A DNA stretch of 64,000 nt, from the NCBI RefSeq assembly GCF_049723235.1, contig NZ_JBNARB010000006.1, forward strand, positions 53,511 through 117,510, in the 5' to 3' direction. The stretch is from Thermovenabulum sp049723235 (GTDB lineage: Bacteria; Bacillota; Thermosediminibacteria; Thermosediminibacterales; Thermosediminibacteraceae). Positions 1 to 7,011 of this stretch are shown here, piece after piece. How positions within the stretch are numbered: the first letter of the stretch is position 1; every line of letters starts with the position of its first letter. The notes beneath the pieces are model-generated. The model was given only the letters and a program-made list of their open reading frames with translations. It searched no databases and was not told the DNA's origin. The position numbers were made by a program, and so were the translations under genes.

Positions 1-504
1 AATCTCTTCGTTTTTATAACCCAAAACATATGCATGATAGGCATAAGCTGCTATTCCTTTAACTCCATAGGTTAGTAATTCTTTTAAAGACCTTATATCT
101 TCGTTTTCTTCGGAAAGAATTCCTACCTTTTCCGCCTTCATAAGAAATTCCTCTTTTGTGCCTTTCCAGGTAGCTGCATCGGGTAATTCATTTTCATCTA
201 ATTTTACTTTCGATTTTATCTCTTCTCTGATTGATAATCCCTTTTCAATAGCTTTTACAAAGTACTCTTCATCAAAATTTACATTGGTCAAAGTTGAAAA
301 GAGGCTCTCTATTATGAATTTTTCAACTTTTTCATTGGCAACTCCTTTTTCTCTTGCCTTTTGATTAACATAAGAGATTCCTTTTAATGTGTAAATAAGT
401 AAGTCCTGCAATTTGGCTGTATCCTGCGATTTTCCACATACACCCCTTAATGTGCACCCTTGATTTTTTGCCGCTTCCTGGCACTGAAAGCAAAACATGG
501 ACAT
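1..504 (-). CDS. hcp: Hybrid-cluster protein (hydroxylamine reductase), N-terminal part
   Basis: The first 168 codons of a leftward gene that runs off the window edge. The protein starts MSMFCFQCQE and continues with a cysteine-rich segment containing CTLRGVCGK, the N-terminal cysteine cluster of the Hcp/prismane family, followed by the helical region typical of clostridial Hcp. Hcp carries a cubane and a hybrid Fe-S-O cluster, and the family is linked to hydroxylamine reduction and NO/nitrosative stress defence in the cytoplasm. The start ATG at 504 has an AGGAGGGG ribosome site. It lies 20 bp downstream of the Rrf2 regulator on the same strand, so the two probably share a transcript. The C-terminal cluster ligands lie outside the window and cannot be checked. 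Confidence 0.93.
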   Translation of the reverse strand, partial: MSMFCFQCQEAAKNQGCTLRGVCGKSQDTAKLQDLLIYTLKGISYVNQKAREKGVANEKVEKFIIESLFSTLTNVNFDEEYFVKAIEKGLSIREEIKSKVKLDENELPDAATWKGTKEEFLMKAEKVGILSEENEDIRSLKELLTYGVKGIAAYAYHAYVLGYKNEEI

Positions 505-524
505 ATTTCCCCTCCTCAAATTAT

Positions 525-914
525 TTAAATATAATCGCTTAATTTTTTATTTTTAATAAAAGCTAAAAAGTCATTATTCAATTTTCCAAGAATATCTTCA
601 AAAATACAATCGTTAAAAAAGCATTTTTTATCGTATCCTAAAGGACAATCACTTTCTTTAATTGGGCCTTCTACAGCTTCGTAAATTTCGTACAAAGAAA
701 TTTCTTCGGGTTTCTTTGCAAGAATAAATCCACCTTTTGGTCCTCTTACGGAACGCAAAAGTCCGGATTTGGATAACCTTTGCATTACTTTTGCAAGATG
801 TGCTTCGGATGCATTCAGTTTTTTCGACATAGACTTTACGTTTAGAAATTCTCCATCTTTCGTTGAAGCAATTAAAGCCATACTGTGAAAAGCAAGAGAA
901 AGCATTTCCGACAT
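525..914 (-). CDS. Rrf2-family Fe-S transcriptional regulator (NsrR/IscR-like)
   Basis: A 129-residue protein with an N-terminal winged helix (about residues 1-65; SEAHLAKVMQRLSKSGLLRS is the recognition region, followed by a wing of the form RGPKGGF). Three cysteines, Cys90, Cys98 and Cys103, sit at the usual Rrf2 cluster positions (C-x7-C-x4-C), so it probably binds an iron-sulfur cluster. It lies directly upstream of hcp and divergent from rubredoxin and flavodiiron genes, which fits an NsrR-like NO sensor; IscR-like cluster sensing is the alternative. A palindrome overlaps its own -10 box, which suggests autorepression. The best ribosome site (GAGGAGGT at 941-948) is 27 nt from the ATG, an unusually long spacing. 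Confidence 0.88.
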   Translation of the reverse strand: MSEMLSLAFHSMALIASTKDGEFLNVKSMSKKLNASEAHLAKVMQRLSKSGLLRSVRGPKGGFILAKKPEEISLYEIYEAVEGPIKESDCPLGYDKKCFFNDCIFEDILGKLNNDFLAFIKNKKLSDYI

Positions 915-949
915 TTTAAAGATATTGGTTATTTTCTTTCACCTCCTCT

Positions 950-973
950 ATTTAGGTATTTTAATACCTAAAT
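950..973. promoter_or_regulatory. Probable Rrf2 operator
   Basis: Perfect inverted repeat: 11-bp arms ATTTAGGTATT and AATACCTAAAT separated by TT. It covers the -10 hexamer of the leftward Rrf2-hcp promoter, the usual place for an autorepressing Rrf2 protein. It lies more than 60 bp upstream of the rightward rubredoxin promoter, so control of that operon is less certain. Confidence 0.7.
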
Positions 974-986
974 TCCTTTTAGTCAA
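958..986 (-). promoter_or_regulatory. SigA-type promoter of Rrf2-hcp
   Basis: On the minus strand, TTGACT (986-981) and TAAAAT (963-958) are separated by exactly 17 bp. The -10 lies inside the palindrome. The predicted start, near 951, falls only a few bases before the GAGGAGGT ribosome site. Confidence 0.65.
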
Positions 987-1036
987 TATCTTTTTTATAG
1001 TTTTTGAAATTATTTTAAAATAACGTTAAAATAATG

Positions 1037-1065
1037 TTGAAAAATAATGGAATTACTGATATATT
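1037..1065 (+). promoter_or_regulatory. Promoter of the rubredoxin operon
   Basis: TTGAAA at 1037-1042 and TATATT at 1060-1065 with 17-bp spacing, about 30 bp before the rubredoxin start codon. Confidence 0.55.
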
Positions 1066-1097
1066 AAATAAAAAAAATACAAAGGGAGGAAATTACA

Positions 1098-1259
1098 ATG
1101 AAAAAATACATTTGCGATGTTTGCGGTTATGTATATGACCCTGAAAAAGGCGATCCGGAAAATGGAATAAAACCGGGAACATCTTTTGAAGACCTGCCCG
1201 AAGATTGGACTTGCCCTGTTTGCGGTGCAGGCAAAGATATGTTTAAAGAGGAGGCTTAA
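1098..1259 (+). CDS. Rubredoxin
   Basis: A 53-residue protein with the two CxxCG knuckles of rubredoxin (Cys6/Cys9 and Cys39/Cys42) that hold one FeS4 iron, the conserved YVYDPEKGDP segment between them and EDLPEDWTCPVCG near the end. It is a cytoplasmic one-electron carrier that typically feeds electrons from NAD(P)H oxidoreductases to flavodiiron proteins and rubrerythrins, both of which follow in the same operon. The ATG has a GGGAGGA ribosome site. The next gene starts 2 bp after the stop, so the two are translationally close. The match is full length with all ligands present. Confidence 0.97.
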   Translation: MKKYICDVCGYVYDPEKGDPENGIKPGTSFEDLPEDWTCPVCGAGKDMFKEEA

Positions 1260-1261
1260 CA

Positions 1262-1765
1262 TTGAACGAAATATATAAAAAGGCCATTGAATTTGAGAGG
1301 AAAGGCTTTGAATTTTATAAAGAAATTGCTGAAAAGATGAATCAGCCCCTTGCTAAAAGACTTTTTGAATCCTTGGCAGAGCAGGAAAAGGAACATATCC
1401 GTTTTATTGAAGAGATTTATGAAAAAGGTAATTTTGAAATTGGACTAACAGAATTGAAGCAAATAAACAACATGGAAGAAGATATTAAAAAAGTGTATTT
1501 TGAAATGGATGAAGAAAAGCGAAAGGCACCCCTTGACCATATCGAAGGGTATAAACTTGCTATGGAGCTTGAAAAAAAGGGGTATGAAATGTATAAAGAT
1601 TTTGCTAAAAATTCAATCGGAACAGAAAAAGAGTTTTTCGAAACTTTGATGGAACAAGAGAAACAACATTTCGAATCCTTAAACAATGTTTACAGGTACT
1701 TATCGGAATCGGAAATCTGGTATTCTGAAGAAGAAAGTAAGGTTTGGAACTGGATGAACATGTAA
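1262..1765 (+). CDS. Ferritin-like (rubrerythrin-type) diiron protein
   Basis: A 167-residue protein starting at TTG, with its ribosome site (GAGGAGG) inside the end of rubredoxin. Two homologous halves are visible: AIEFERKGFEFYKEIAE with EQEKEHIRF (about 9-50), and AMELEKKGYEMYKDFAK with EQEKQHFES (about 100-140). Each gives a helix glutamate plus an ExxH pair (E42/H45 and E133/H136), the diiron ligand pattern of the ferritin-like four-helix bundle. It lacks the C-terminal rubredoxin domain of classical rubrerythrin; the separate rubredoxin next door may supply electrons. The likely role is peroxide reduction or iron handling in an anaerobe. Confidence 0.82.
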   Translation: MNEIYKKAIEFERKGFEFYKEIAEKMNQPLAKRLFESLAEQEKEHIRFIEEIYEKGNFEIGLTELKQINNMEEDIKKVYFEMDEEKRKAPLDHIEGYKLAMELEKKGYEMYKDFAKNSIGTEKEFFETLMEQEKQHFESLNNVYRYLSESEIWYSEEESKVWNWMNM

Positions 1766-1778
1766 GGGGTGTTTTTGT

Positions 1779-2954
1779 ATGAGAAAAATTCAGGAAGGTA
1801 TTTACTGGGTAGGAGTGAACGACTGGCAACTCAGGGATTTTCACGGACTTACCGTTAACGGAGGGTCCTATAACTCCTATCTCGTGTTAAGTGATAAAAA
1901 TATATTAATAGACACGGTTTACGAAAAATACGCAGAAGATTTTTTAAAAAATATAGAAGAAATAATACCCGCTCAAAATTTAGACTATATATTTTTACTT
2001 CACTCGGAAAACGATCATTCCTCTTCCCTGCCCCATATTTTAAATTACGCCGAGAAGGCAAAAATCCTCTGTACAAAAAAATGTGCCGGTTTTATAAAAA
2101 GGCTTTATAAAATACCTGAAGAAAAGATAAATATAATAAAAGATAATGATGTAATTAAATTAAAAGACTTTTCAATAAAAATTTATGAAACACCCATGGT
2201 GCACTGGCCGGATACCACTTTTGCCTTTATTCCAGAAAAAAATATCCTATTTTCTACGGATTTTTTGGGAACTCAGATTCCCGCTGAACCTTTAATAATA
2301 GAAAATGTATCAAATATAATTGAAGAATCTAAGGATTATTATACCTTTTTAATGAGGGCTTACTGGGAACAAGCTGTAAAAGGAATAGATAAGGTGGTGG
2401 ATTTATCCCCTGAAATTGTCGCTCCTTCTCACGGTCCAATATTAAAAGGTCATGCGGTTAAAGAAATGATATCCTACTATAAAAAATGGTCTTTAAATCC
2501 CGAAACCAAAAAGGTGGTTATAGCTTATGTAAGCATGTGGAAGGGAACAGAAAAAATTGCAAAGCTTCTAAGCGAAGGAATAAGCAGGGAGAATGTGGAA
2601 GTTAAAGTTATAGATTTAGCAAATTTCCCCTTTTCGGAAGCTATTTCCGAAACCCTGGAAGCCGGAGCTGTACTTTTGGGAAGCCCCACTTTTGTAAAAG
2701 GGTATCATCCTTTAATGAATGCTTTTCTTTCCTTTTTGGAAATGATAAAACCCGGTTGCAAGATGGGTATGGCTTTCGGTACTTACGGATGGGCCGGTAT
2801 AGGTGTAAAAGCTTTAAACGAAAAAATGAAAGAAATTGGTGTAAAAATCCTCTGTGATCCCCTGTTAATAAATATGACTCCCGACGAAAACGAGGAAAAA
2901 GCTATTATTGAAAAAGGAAGAGAAATTGCTAAAATAATTAAAGAAAACTATTAA
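1779..2954 (+). CDS. Flavodiiron protein (A-type flavoprotein, NO/O2 reductase)
   Basis: A 391-residue protein with an N-terminal metallo-beta-lactamase-like diiron domain followed by a flavodoxin-like FMN domain from about residue 250. Diiron ligands are readable: H75, E77, D79 and H80 in HSENDHSSSLP, H142 in MVHWPD, D161 in FSTDFLG and H218 in PSHGP. The family reduces O2 to water and/or NO to N2O using rubredoxin electrons. Clustering with rubredoxin, a ferritin-like protein, Hcp and an Rrf2 regulator makes oxygen or NO detoxification the likely job; O2 versus NO preference cannot be told from sequence. It is the last gene of the operon, followed by a terminator. Confidence 0.93.
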   Translation: MRKIQEGIYWVGVNDWQLRDFHGLTVNGGSYNSYLVLSDKNILIDTVYEKYAEDFLKNIEEIIPAQNLDYIFLLHSENDHSSSLPHILNYAEKAKILCTKKCAGFIKRLYKIPEEKINIIKDNDVIKLKDFSIKIYETPMVHWPDTTFAFIPEKNILFSTDFLGTQIPAEPLIIENVSNIIEESKDYYTFLMRAYWEQAVKGIDKVVDLSPEIVAPSHGPILKGHAVKEMISYYKKWSLNPETKKVVIAYVSMWKGTEKIAKLLSEGISRENVEVKVIDLANFPFSEAISETLEAGAVLLGSPTFVKGYHPLMNAFLSFLEMIKPGCKMGMAFGTYGWAGIGVKALNEKMKEIGVKILCDPLLINMTPDENEEKAIIEKGREIAKIIKENY

Positions 2955-2958
2955 CTTT

Positions 2959-2987
2959 AAAAGCTGCGACTTTTAATCGCAGCTTTT
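2959..2987. terminator. Bidirectional terminator, flavodiiron gene / sigK
   Basis: Arms AAAAGCTGCGA and TCGCAGCTTTT around a 7-nt loop, with T-runs on both sides. It serves the rightward operon and overlaps the last codons of the leftward sigK gene. Confidence 0.8.
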
Positions 2988-3695
2988 TTTATTCAGGAGT
3001 TCTTCGGATAATCTTTTTATTGCCTTTTTTTCTATTCTTGATACATAGGATCGGGAAATGCCCAGAATTTTTGCTACTTCTCTTTGGGTCCTTTCAATAC
3101 CGTTGTTTAAACCAAAACGCAGTTCAAGAACTTTTTTTTCCCTTCCTTTTAAAGAATTTTTTATCTTATCAACAATTCTCTTTTGTTCCAATTTATTTGC
3201 AATTTCATCTAAAATTGCATCGGTATCACTTCCCAGAATATCCAAAAGCGATATTTCATTACCTTCCTTATCTACTCCTATGGGCTCCTGCAAAAAGAAC
3301 TCATTTTTTAATTTTTTAGTTGACCGGAGATTCATCAATATTTCATTTTCTATACATCTTGCCGCATAGGTAGCCAACCTATTGGCCTTTTCTTTGTCGT
3401 AAGTGTCAATTGCCTTGATAAGGCCTATTGTTCCAATGGATATTAGATCTTCCAAATCCTCGGTTTTTGTGGAATATTTTTTTACCACATGGGCTACCAA
3501 TCGCAAATTTCTTTCAATTAAAATATCTCTTGCTTCTTTAACTCCTTTTTTGGAAAGTTCTAAATACTTTTCTTCTTCTTCAGGAGTTAAAGGTTGAGGA
3601 AAGGCTTCACTGTCAGTTAAAAATCCTAAAAGTGTAAAAAGCTCTTTTAAAAGTAAAATACCAAGGGCACTTAGAATTGCTAAAATGTTCAGCAT
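2973..3695 (-). CDS. sigK: RNA polymerase sporulation sigma factor SigK (pro-form)
   Basis: A 240-residue sigma-70 family protein. Region 2 contains ERNLRLVAHVVKKY and EDLISIGTIGLIKAI, followed by LATYAARCIENEILM; region 4 ends with RTQREVAKILGISRSYVSRI. An N-terminal hydrophobic stretch of about 28 residues before AFPQPL corresponds to the pro-sequence removed by SpoIVFB in Bacillus. SigK drives late mother-cell sporulation transcription. The gene is continuous, with no skin-type element splitting it. It is divergent from the germination operon. A late mother-cell-type promoter lies just upstream, and a BofC-like checkpoint gene is near 57 kb. Confidence 0.94.
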   Translation of the reverse strand: MLNILAILSALGILLLKELFTLLGFLTDSEAFPQPLTPEEEEKYLELSKKGVKEARDILIERNLRLVAHVVKKYSTKTEDLEDLISIGTIGLIKAIDTYDKEKANRLATYAARCIENEILMNLRSTKKLKNEFFLQEPIGVDKEGNEISLLDILGSDTDAILDEIANKLEQKRIVDKIKNSLKGREKKVLELRFGLNNGIERTQREVAKILGISRSYVSRIEKKAIKRLSEELLNKKSCD

Positions 3696-3722
3696 ATAAT
3701 ACCTCCTCCCTCGGCGTTACTT

Positions 3723-3750
3723 TAGTATATGTTCTTATTTTGAAAAATGT
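3723..3750 (-). promoter_or_regulatory. Candidate SigK/SigE-type promoter of sigK
   Basis: On the minus strand CATATACTA (3731-3723) fits the CATAnnnTA -10 of SigK promoters, and an AC dinucleotide (3750-3749) stands 17 bp upstream as in the SigK -35. SigE -10 elements look similar, so SigE control is the alternative. Confidence 0.4.
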
Positions 3751-3809
3751 GCAAGTCTAAGAATTTTTTTTTGTTAAAATATCAAAAACTAAATTAAAGA
3801 GGTGAGTTA

Positions 3810-5288
3810 ATGGTGAAAGTATCTAAAATTTTAGAAGATAATCTTAAAGCGATTAAAGAAACTTTAGATTCCGAAGATATCATTTTGAGAGAAATCATAT
3901 TAGATGAAACTTTCCCGAAATTGAAGGCTTTATTGCTTTATATAGATGGACTTGCCGATAAAAATTTAATTCAGGAACATATAATTAAATCCCTTAATCT
4001 TTTTTATAGGGAAAATGCTTCGAATGCTAATATTAATATTATAAAAAAGCGGTTTATCGAGACTTCGGTACTAACAGCAGGTGATTTAAAATCCGAAACC
4101 GATATTGAAAAGGTATTTGATTACGTCCTATCGGGAGAAACAGCTTTATTTTTTGATGGAATAGATGAAGCAATAATCATAAGCTCAAAAGGCTATGAAA
4201 AAAGAAGTGTAACTGAATCCACCGCGGAAGCTGTGATTTTAGGTCCAAAGGATAGTTTTACCGAAAATTACAGGACAAATATAGTCTTAATCAGGAGAAG
4301 ATTAAAGGACACAAACTTAAAAATAAAAACAATAAAACTTGGCAGGCATACCAAAACCGATGTGGGGATTTTATATCTTCAAGGAATAGCAAATCCAAGA
4401 CTTATAAAAGAGGTGCAAAATAGAATAAATAAAATCGATATTGACGGTATTATCGAAATCGGGTACATCGAACAATTAATCGAAGATAATTGGCTTTCGC
4501 CCTTTCCCCAATTCAGGAGAACCGAACGACCCGATGTGGTAGCCGGTTCGCTTTTGGAGGGTAATTTTGCTATAATTTGCGATAATACCCCCTATGCACT
4601 AATTGGTCCTACCACTTTTACAAGCCTCTTTCAATCGGCAGAAGATTACTACCAGAAATGGTATCTGGCTTCAATCATAAGGTTTTTGCGCGTTTTAGCG
4701 TTATTCATGGCTACACTGGCACCAGCATTATACGTGGCTTTGACATCGTATAACCCCGAGATGATTCCCACCGACCTTTTATATTCTATTGCGGCAACAA
4801 GGGAAGGAGTGCCCTTTAGCTCTCCCATAGAAGCGCTACTTATGATCCTTATATTGGAAATTTTAAGGGAAGCAGGAGTAAGACTCCCGGGTCCCATTGG
4901 AAAAACCATAGGAATAGTCGGTGGTCTTGTTATCGGTGAAGCAGCGGTAAAGGCAGGAATAGTAAGCCCCATAATGGTAATAGTAATAGCATTAAACGCC
5001 ATTTCTTCCTTTGCCATTCCAGGTTACAGCATTGCCATAGCCTTCAGGATACTTACTTTCATATTTTTGCTTTTTGCTTCCGTTGCCGGGTTATTCGGAA
5101 TTATATTGGGTTTTCTCTGGTTAAACTGTCACCTGGTAACCCTTAAAAGCTTCGGCGTGGTATATTTTTATCCTTTTGTGAATTTGGACCCGGAAAAACT
5201 TCAGGATGTAATAATAAGAGCCCCTCTTTCATTCATGAAAGAGAGGCCCGAATATTTAATGCCATTGGATTCAAAAAGGATAAAGTGA
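3810..5288 (+). CDS. GerA-family germinant receptor, A subunit
   Basis: A 492-residue protein with the GerAA/SpoVAF layout: a soluble N-terminal half, including ETALFFDGIDEAIIIS and the conserved RRTERPDVV-type motif (QFRRTERPDVVAGSLLEG), then several membrane segments from about residue 290, with the family signature PSPIEALLMILILEILREAG-like (here SSPIEALLMILILEILREAG) and a cytoplasmic tail. Such proteins sit in the spore inner membrane and respond to nutrient germinants. The start ATG has an AGAGGTGA ribosome site. The B subunit follows 10 bp later. No C subunit (lipoprotein) follows. Confidence 0.9.
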   Translation: MVKVSKILEDNLKAIKETLDSEDIILREIILDETFPKLKALLLYIDGLADKNLIQEHIIKSLNLFYRENASNANINIIKKRFIETSVLTAGDLKSETDIEKVFDYVLSGETALFFDGIDEAIIISSKGYEKRSVTESTAEAVILGPKDSFTENYRTNIVLIRRRLKDTNLKIKTIKLGRHTKTDVGILYLQGIANPRLIKEVQNRINKIDIDGIIEIGYIEQLIEDNWLSPFPQFRRTERPDVVAGSLLEGNFAIICDNTPYALIGPTTFTSLFQSAEDYYQKWYLASIIRFLRVLALFMATLAPALYVALTSYNPEMIPTDLLYSIAATREGVPFSSPIEALLMILILEILREAGVRLPGPIGKTIGIVGGLVIGEAAVKAGIVSPIMVIVIALNAISSFAIPGYSIAIAFRILTFIFLLFASVAGLFGIILGFLWLNCHLVTLKSFGVVYFYPFVNLDPEKLQDVIIRAPLSFMKERPEYLMPLDSKRIK

Positions 5289-5298
5289 TGGTGATAAA

Positions 5299-6384
5299 AT
5301 GCAGGTTTTCGATAACGATAAAATCACCACAAAACAATGCATTTATCTTCTTATTAATGCAGCAATAGGCGTGGGAATTTTAATGCTGCCAAATACCATT
5401 GCCCGTGAAGGGAATCAAAACGGCTGGATTTTTCTTTTAACGGGCGGTATTATAAACTTTCTGGGTAGTCTGATTGTAGCTTTAATTGCAAAAAAATGCA
5501 CTACCCGCCATGCTCTGGATGAATCCGAAAAAATCTTCGGAAAAATCCTTTCCTATCCCATTAAATTTTTTTATACCCTCTATTTTTTAATAATTACTGT
5601 TACGGTAATCCAGATAATTTTAGAAGCCTTAAAAATATTTCTTTTGTGCCGTACACCCAAGGAATTTGTTATTTTAAATTTAATATTGATTTCTGCTTAC
5701 ATAATCAGGTACGGCATAGAACCCCTTGCAAGAATATGTTTTTTCCTTACTCCCTACTGGTTTGTGCCGGCAATTTTCTTCTATCTTCTCGGTTTTTCTG
5801 ATGCGGATTTTTCAAGGCTTCTTCCATTATTCACCATATCTTTTTCTAAGCTAATTTCGGGAACATATAAGTCATTATTCAGCCTCGTAGGGTTTGAAAT
5901 GCTCTTACTTATCAGCCCAAATCTTAAAGATCCAAAGAAAACTATTAAAATAGTGGTGTTTTACAACCTGTTCATGGTATTGTTTTATCTTTTCGTAGTT
6001 ATTATGGTTTTTTCCTCCCTGGGAGTTGAAGAAACAAAATTATTTGTTTGGCCGGGAATGGAAATGGCAAAAAGGCTAATCCTGCCGGGTGGTTTATTTG
6101 AAAGAGTAGATGCACTTGCTATTTCTCTCTGGATAATAACGGTATTTACCACCATCTCTTCCTATTATTTTGCTGCTTCCATGTGCTTAAAAAGTTTTTT
6201 GGGCTTGGAAGATTTAAGGGTTCCTGTCGAAATGCTTTTCCCATTTATTTTTATTCTCTCATTTATCCCTAAAAATATGGCTGAGGTGGAAAACTGGCTT
6301 TCTTTTTCCGATTTTTTAACAATCCCTGCCTGCTTTCTATTGCCCCTTTTATATTACACAATAATGAAAACCAAAAAATTGTAA
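5299..6384 (+). CDS. GerAB/ArcD/ProY-family spore germination permease
   Basis: A 361-residue integral membrane protein with about ten hydrophobic segments and the N-terminal pattern ITTKQCIYLLINAAIGVGIL followed by MLPN, typical of the B subunit of GerA-type germinant receptors (APC permease fold). It probably binds the germinant in the spore inner membrane together with the preceding A subunit. The ribosome site is GGTGAT. The usual third gene (gerC lipoprotein) is missing; the next gene is convergent and its stop codon abuts this one with no intergenic base and no terminator. Confidence 0.88.
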   Translation: MQVFDNDKITTKQCIYLLINAAIGVGILMLPNTIAREGNQNGWIFLLTGGIINFLGSLIVALIAKKCTTRHALDESEKIFGKILSYPIKFFYTLYFLIITVTVIQIILEALKIFLLCRTPKEFVILNLILISAYIIRYGIEPLARICFFLTPYWFVPAIFFYLLGFSDADFSRLLPLFTISFSKLISGTYKSLFSLVGFEMLLLISPNLKDPKKTIKIVVFYNLFMVLFYLFVVIMVFSSLGVEETKLFVWPGMEMAKRLILPGGLFERVDALAISLWIITVFTTISSYYFAASMCLKSFLGLEDLRVPVEMLFPFIFILSFIPKNMAEVENWLSFSDFLTIPACFLLPLLYYTIMKTKKL

Positions 6385-7011
6385 TTAATCTAATTTCTCT
6401 TGTATTTCTTCAAAAAGTTTATCAAGATTTTCCGATACCTTTAAATATTCCATCATTTTTCCCGATAAAGAAGCCTTGAATTTTTCGTCTTCAATGGAAT
6501 TTAAATTTATTTTTACGTTTAGCCATGCCCCAAAAAGAGCGCTTTTTAACGATAATACACATACCCCAAGGTCAGTAATTACCGCCGGATTTACCAAAGA
6601 AACGGCAGGGGTAATAAGTTCTGAGGCTTCTTTTACCTTTTCCATCATTTTCAAAGGGGCGCTGGCCGCTTTCTTTAAAGCTTCCTGAATTGCTTCCTTT
6701 CTTTTCTTCTTTTCCTCCTCGGAATCTTTGGGCATCTTATAAGCCTTAGCAACTTCGTTAAAAGCCTCCGTGTCCTCATCCATCAATCGCCTGAAATCTT
6801 CCAGTAAGGATTGAGCTTTTTTTAAAAATTCCTTTATCGTTTCCTCCTGGGGTTTAAACTTTTCTTTTCCCAGGGTCAGATTGCAGGCCATAGAAAATAA
6901 AGACATTCCTACAGCACCCAGTAAAGCGGAAGCTGTTCCTCCACCCGGAGCAGGGCTTTTTGAAGAAAGTTCCTCAAGAAAATCCGAAATTTTATAATCC
7001 TGAAACTTCAT
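6385..7011 (-). CDS. fchA: Formimidoyltetrahydrofolate cyclodeaminase
   Basis: About 208 residues, with the start taken as the ATG at 7011 (MKFQDYKISDF), which overlaps the hutI stop as ATGA and has GGAGGT upstream; a TTG 15 nt earlier is less likely. The motif SPAPGGGTASALLGAVG near residue 20 and the all-helical fold pattern are those of the cyclodeaminase family. It converts 5-formimino-THF to 5,10-methenyl-THF and ammonia, the step after FtcD. Here it is a separate protein, unlike the fused mammalian FTCD. It is the last gene of the hut cluster. Confidence 0.92.
   Translation of the reverse strand: MKFQDYKISDFLEELSSKSPAPGGGTASALLGAVGMSLFSMACNLTLGKEKFKPQEETIKEFLKKAQSLLEDFRRLMDEDTEAFNEVAKAYKMPKDSEEEKKKRKEAIQEALKKAASAPLKMMEKVKEASELITPAVSLVNPAVITDLGVCVLSLKSALFGAWLNVKINLNSIEDEKFKASLSGKMMEYLKVSENLDKLFEEIQEKLD

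Noticed and set aside
1053..1262. Open frame on the minus strand opposite rubredoxin
   Set aside because: It mirrors the rubredoxin gene, has no ribosome site and no recognisable protein pattern.
2973..3695. Possible skin-type interruption of sigK
   Set aside because: Regions 2 to 4 are continuous in one frame with no inserted element.
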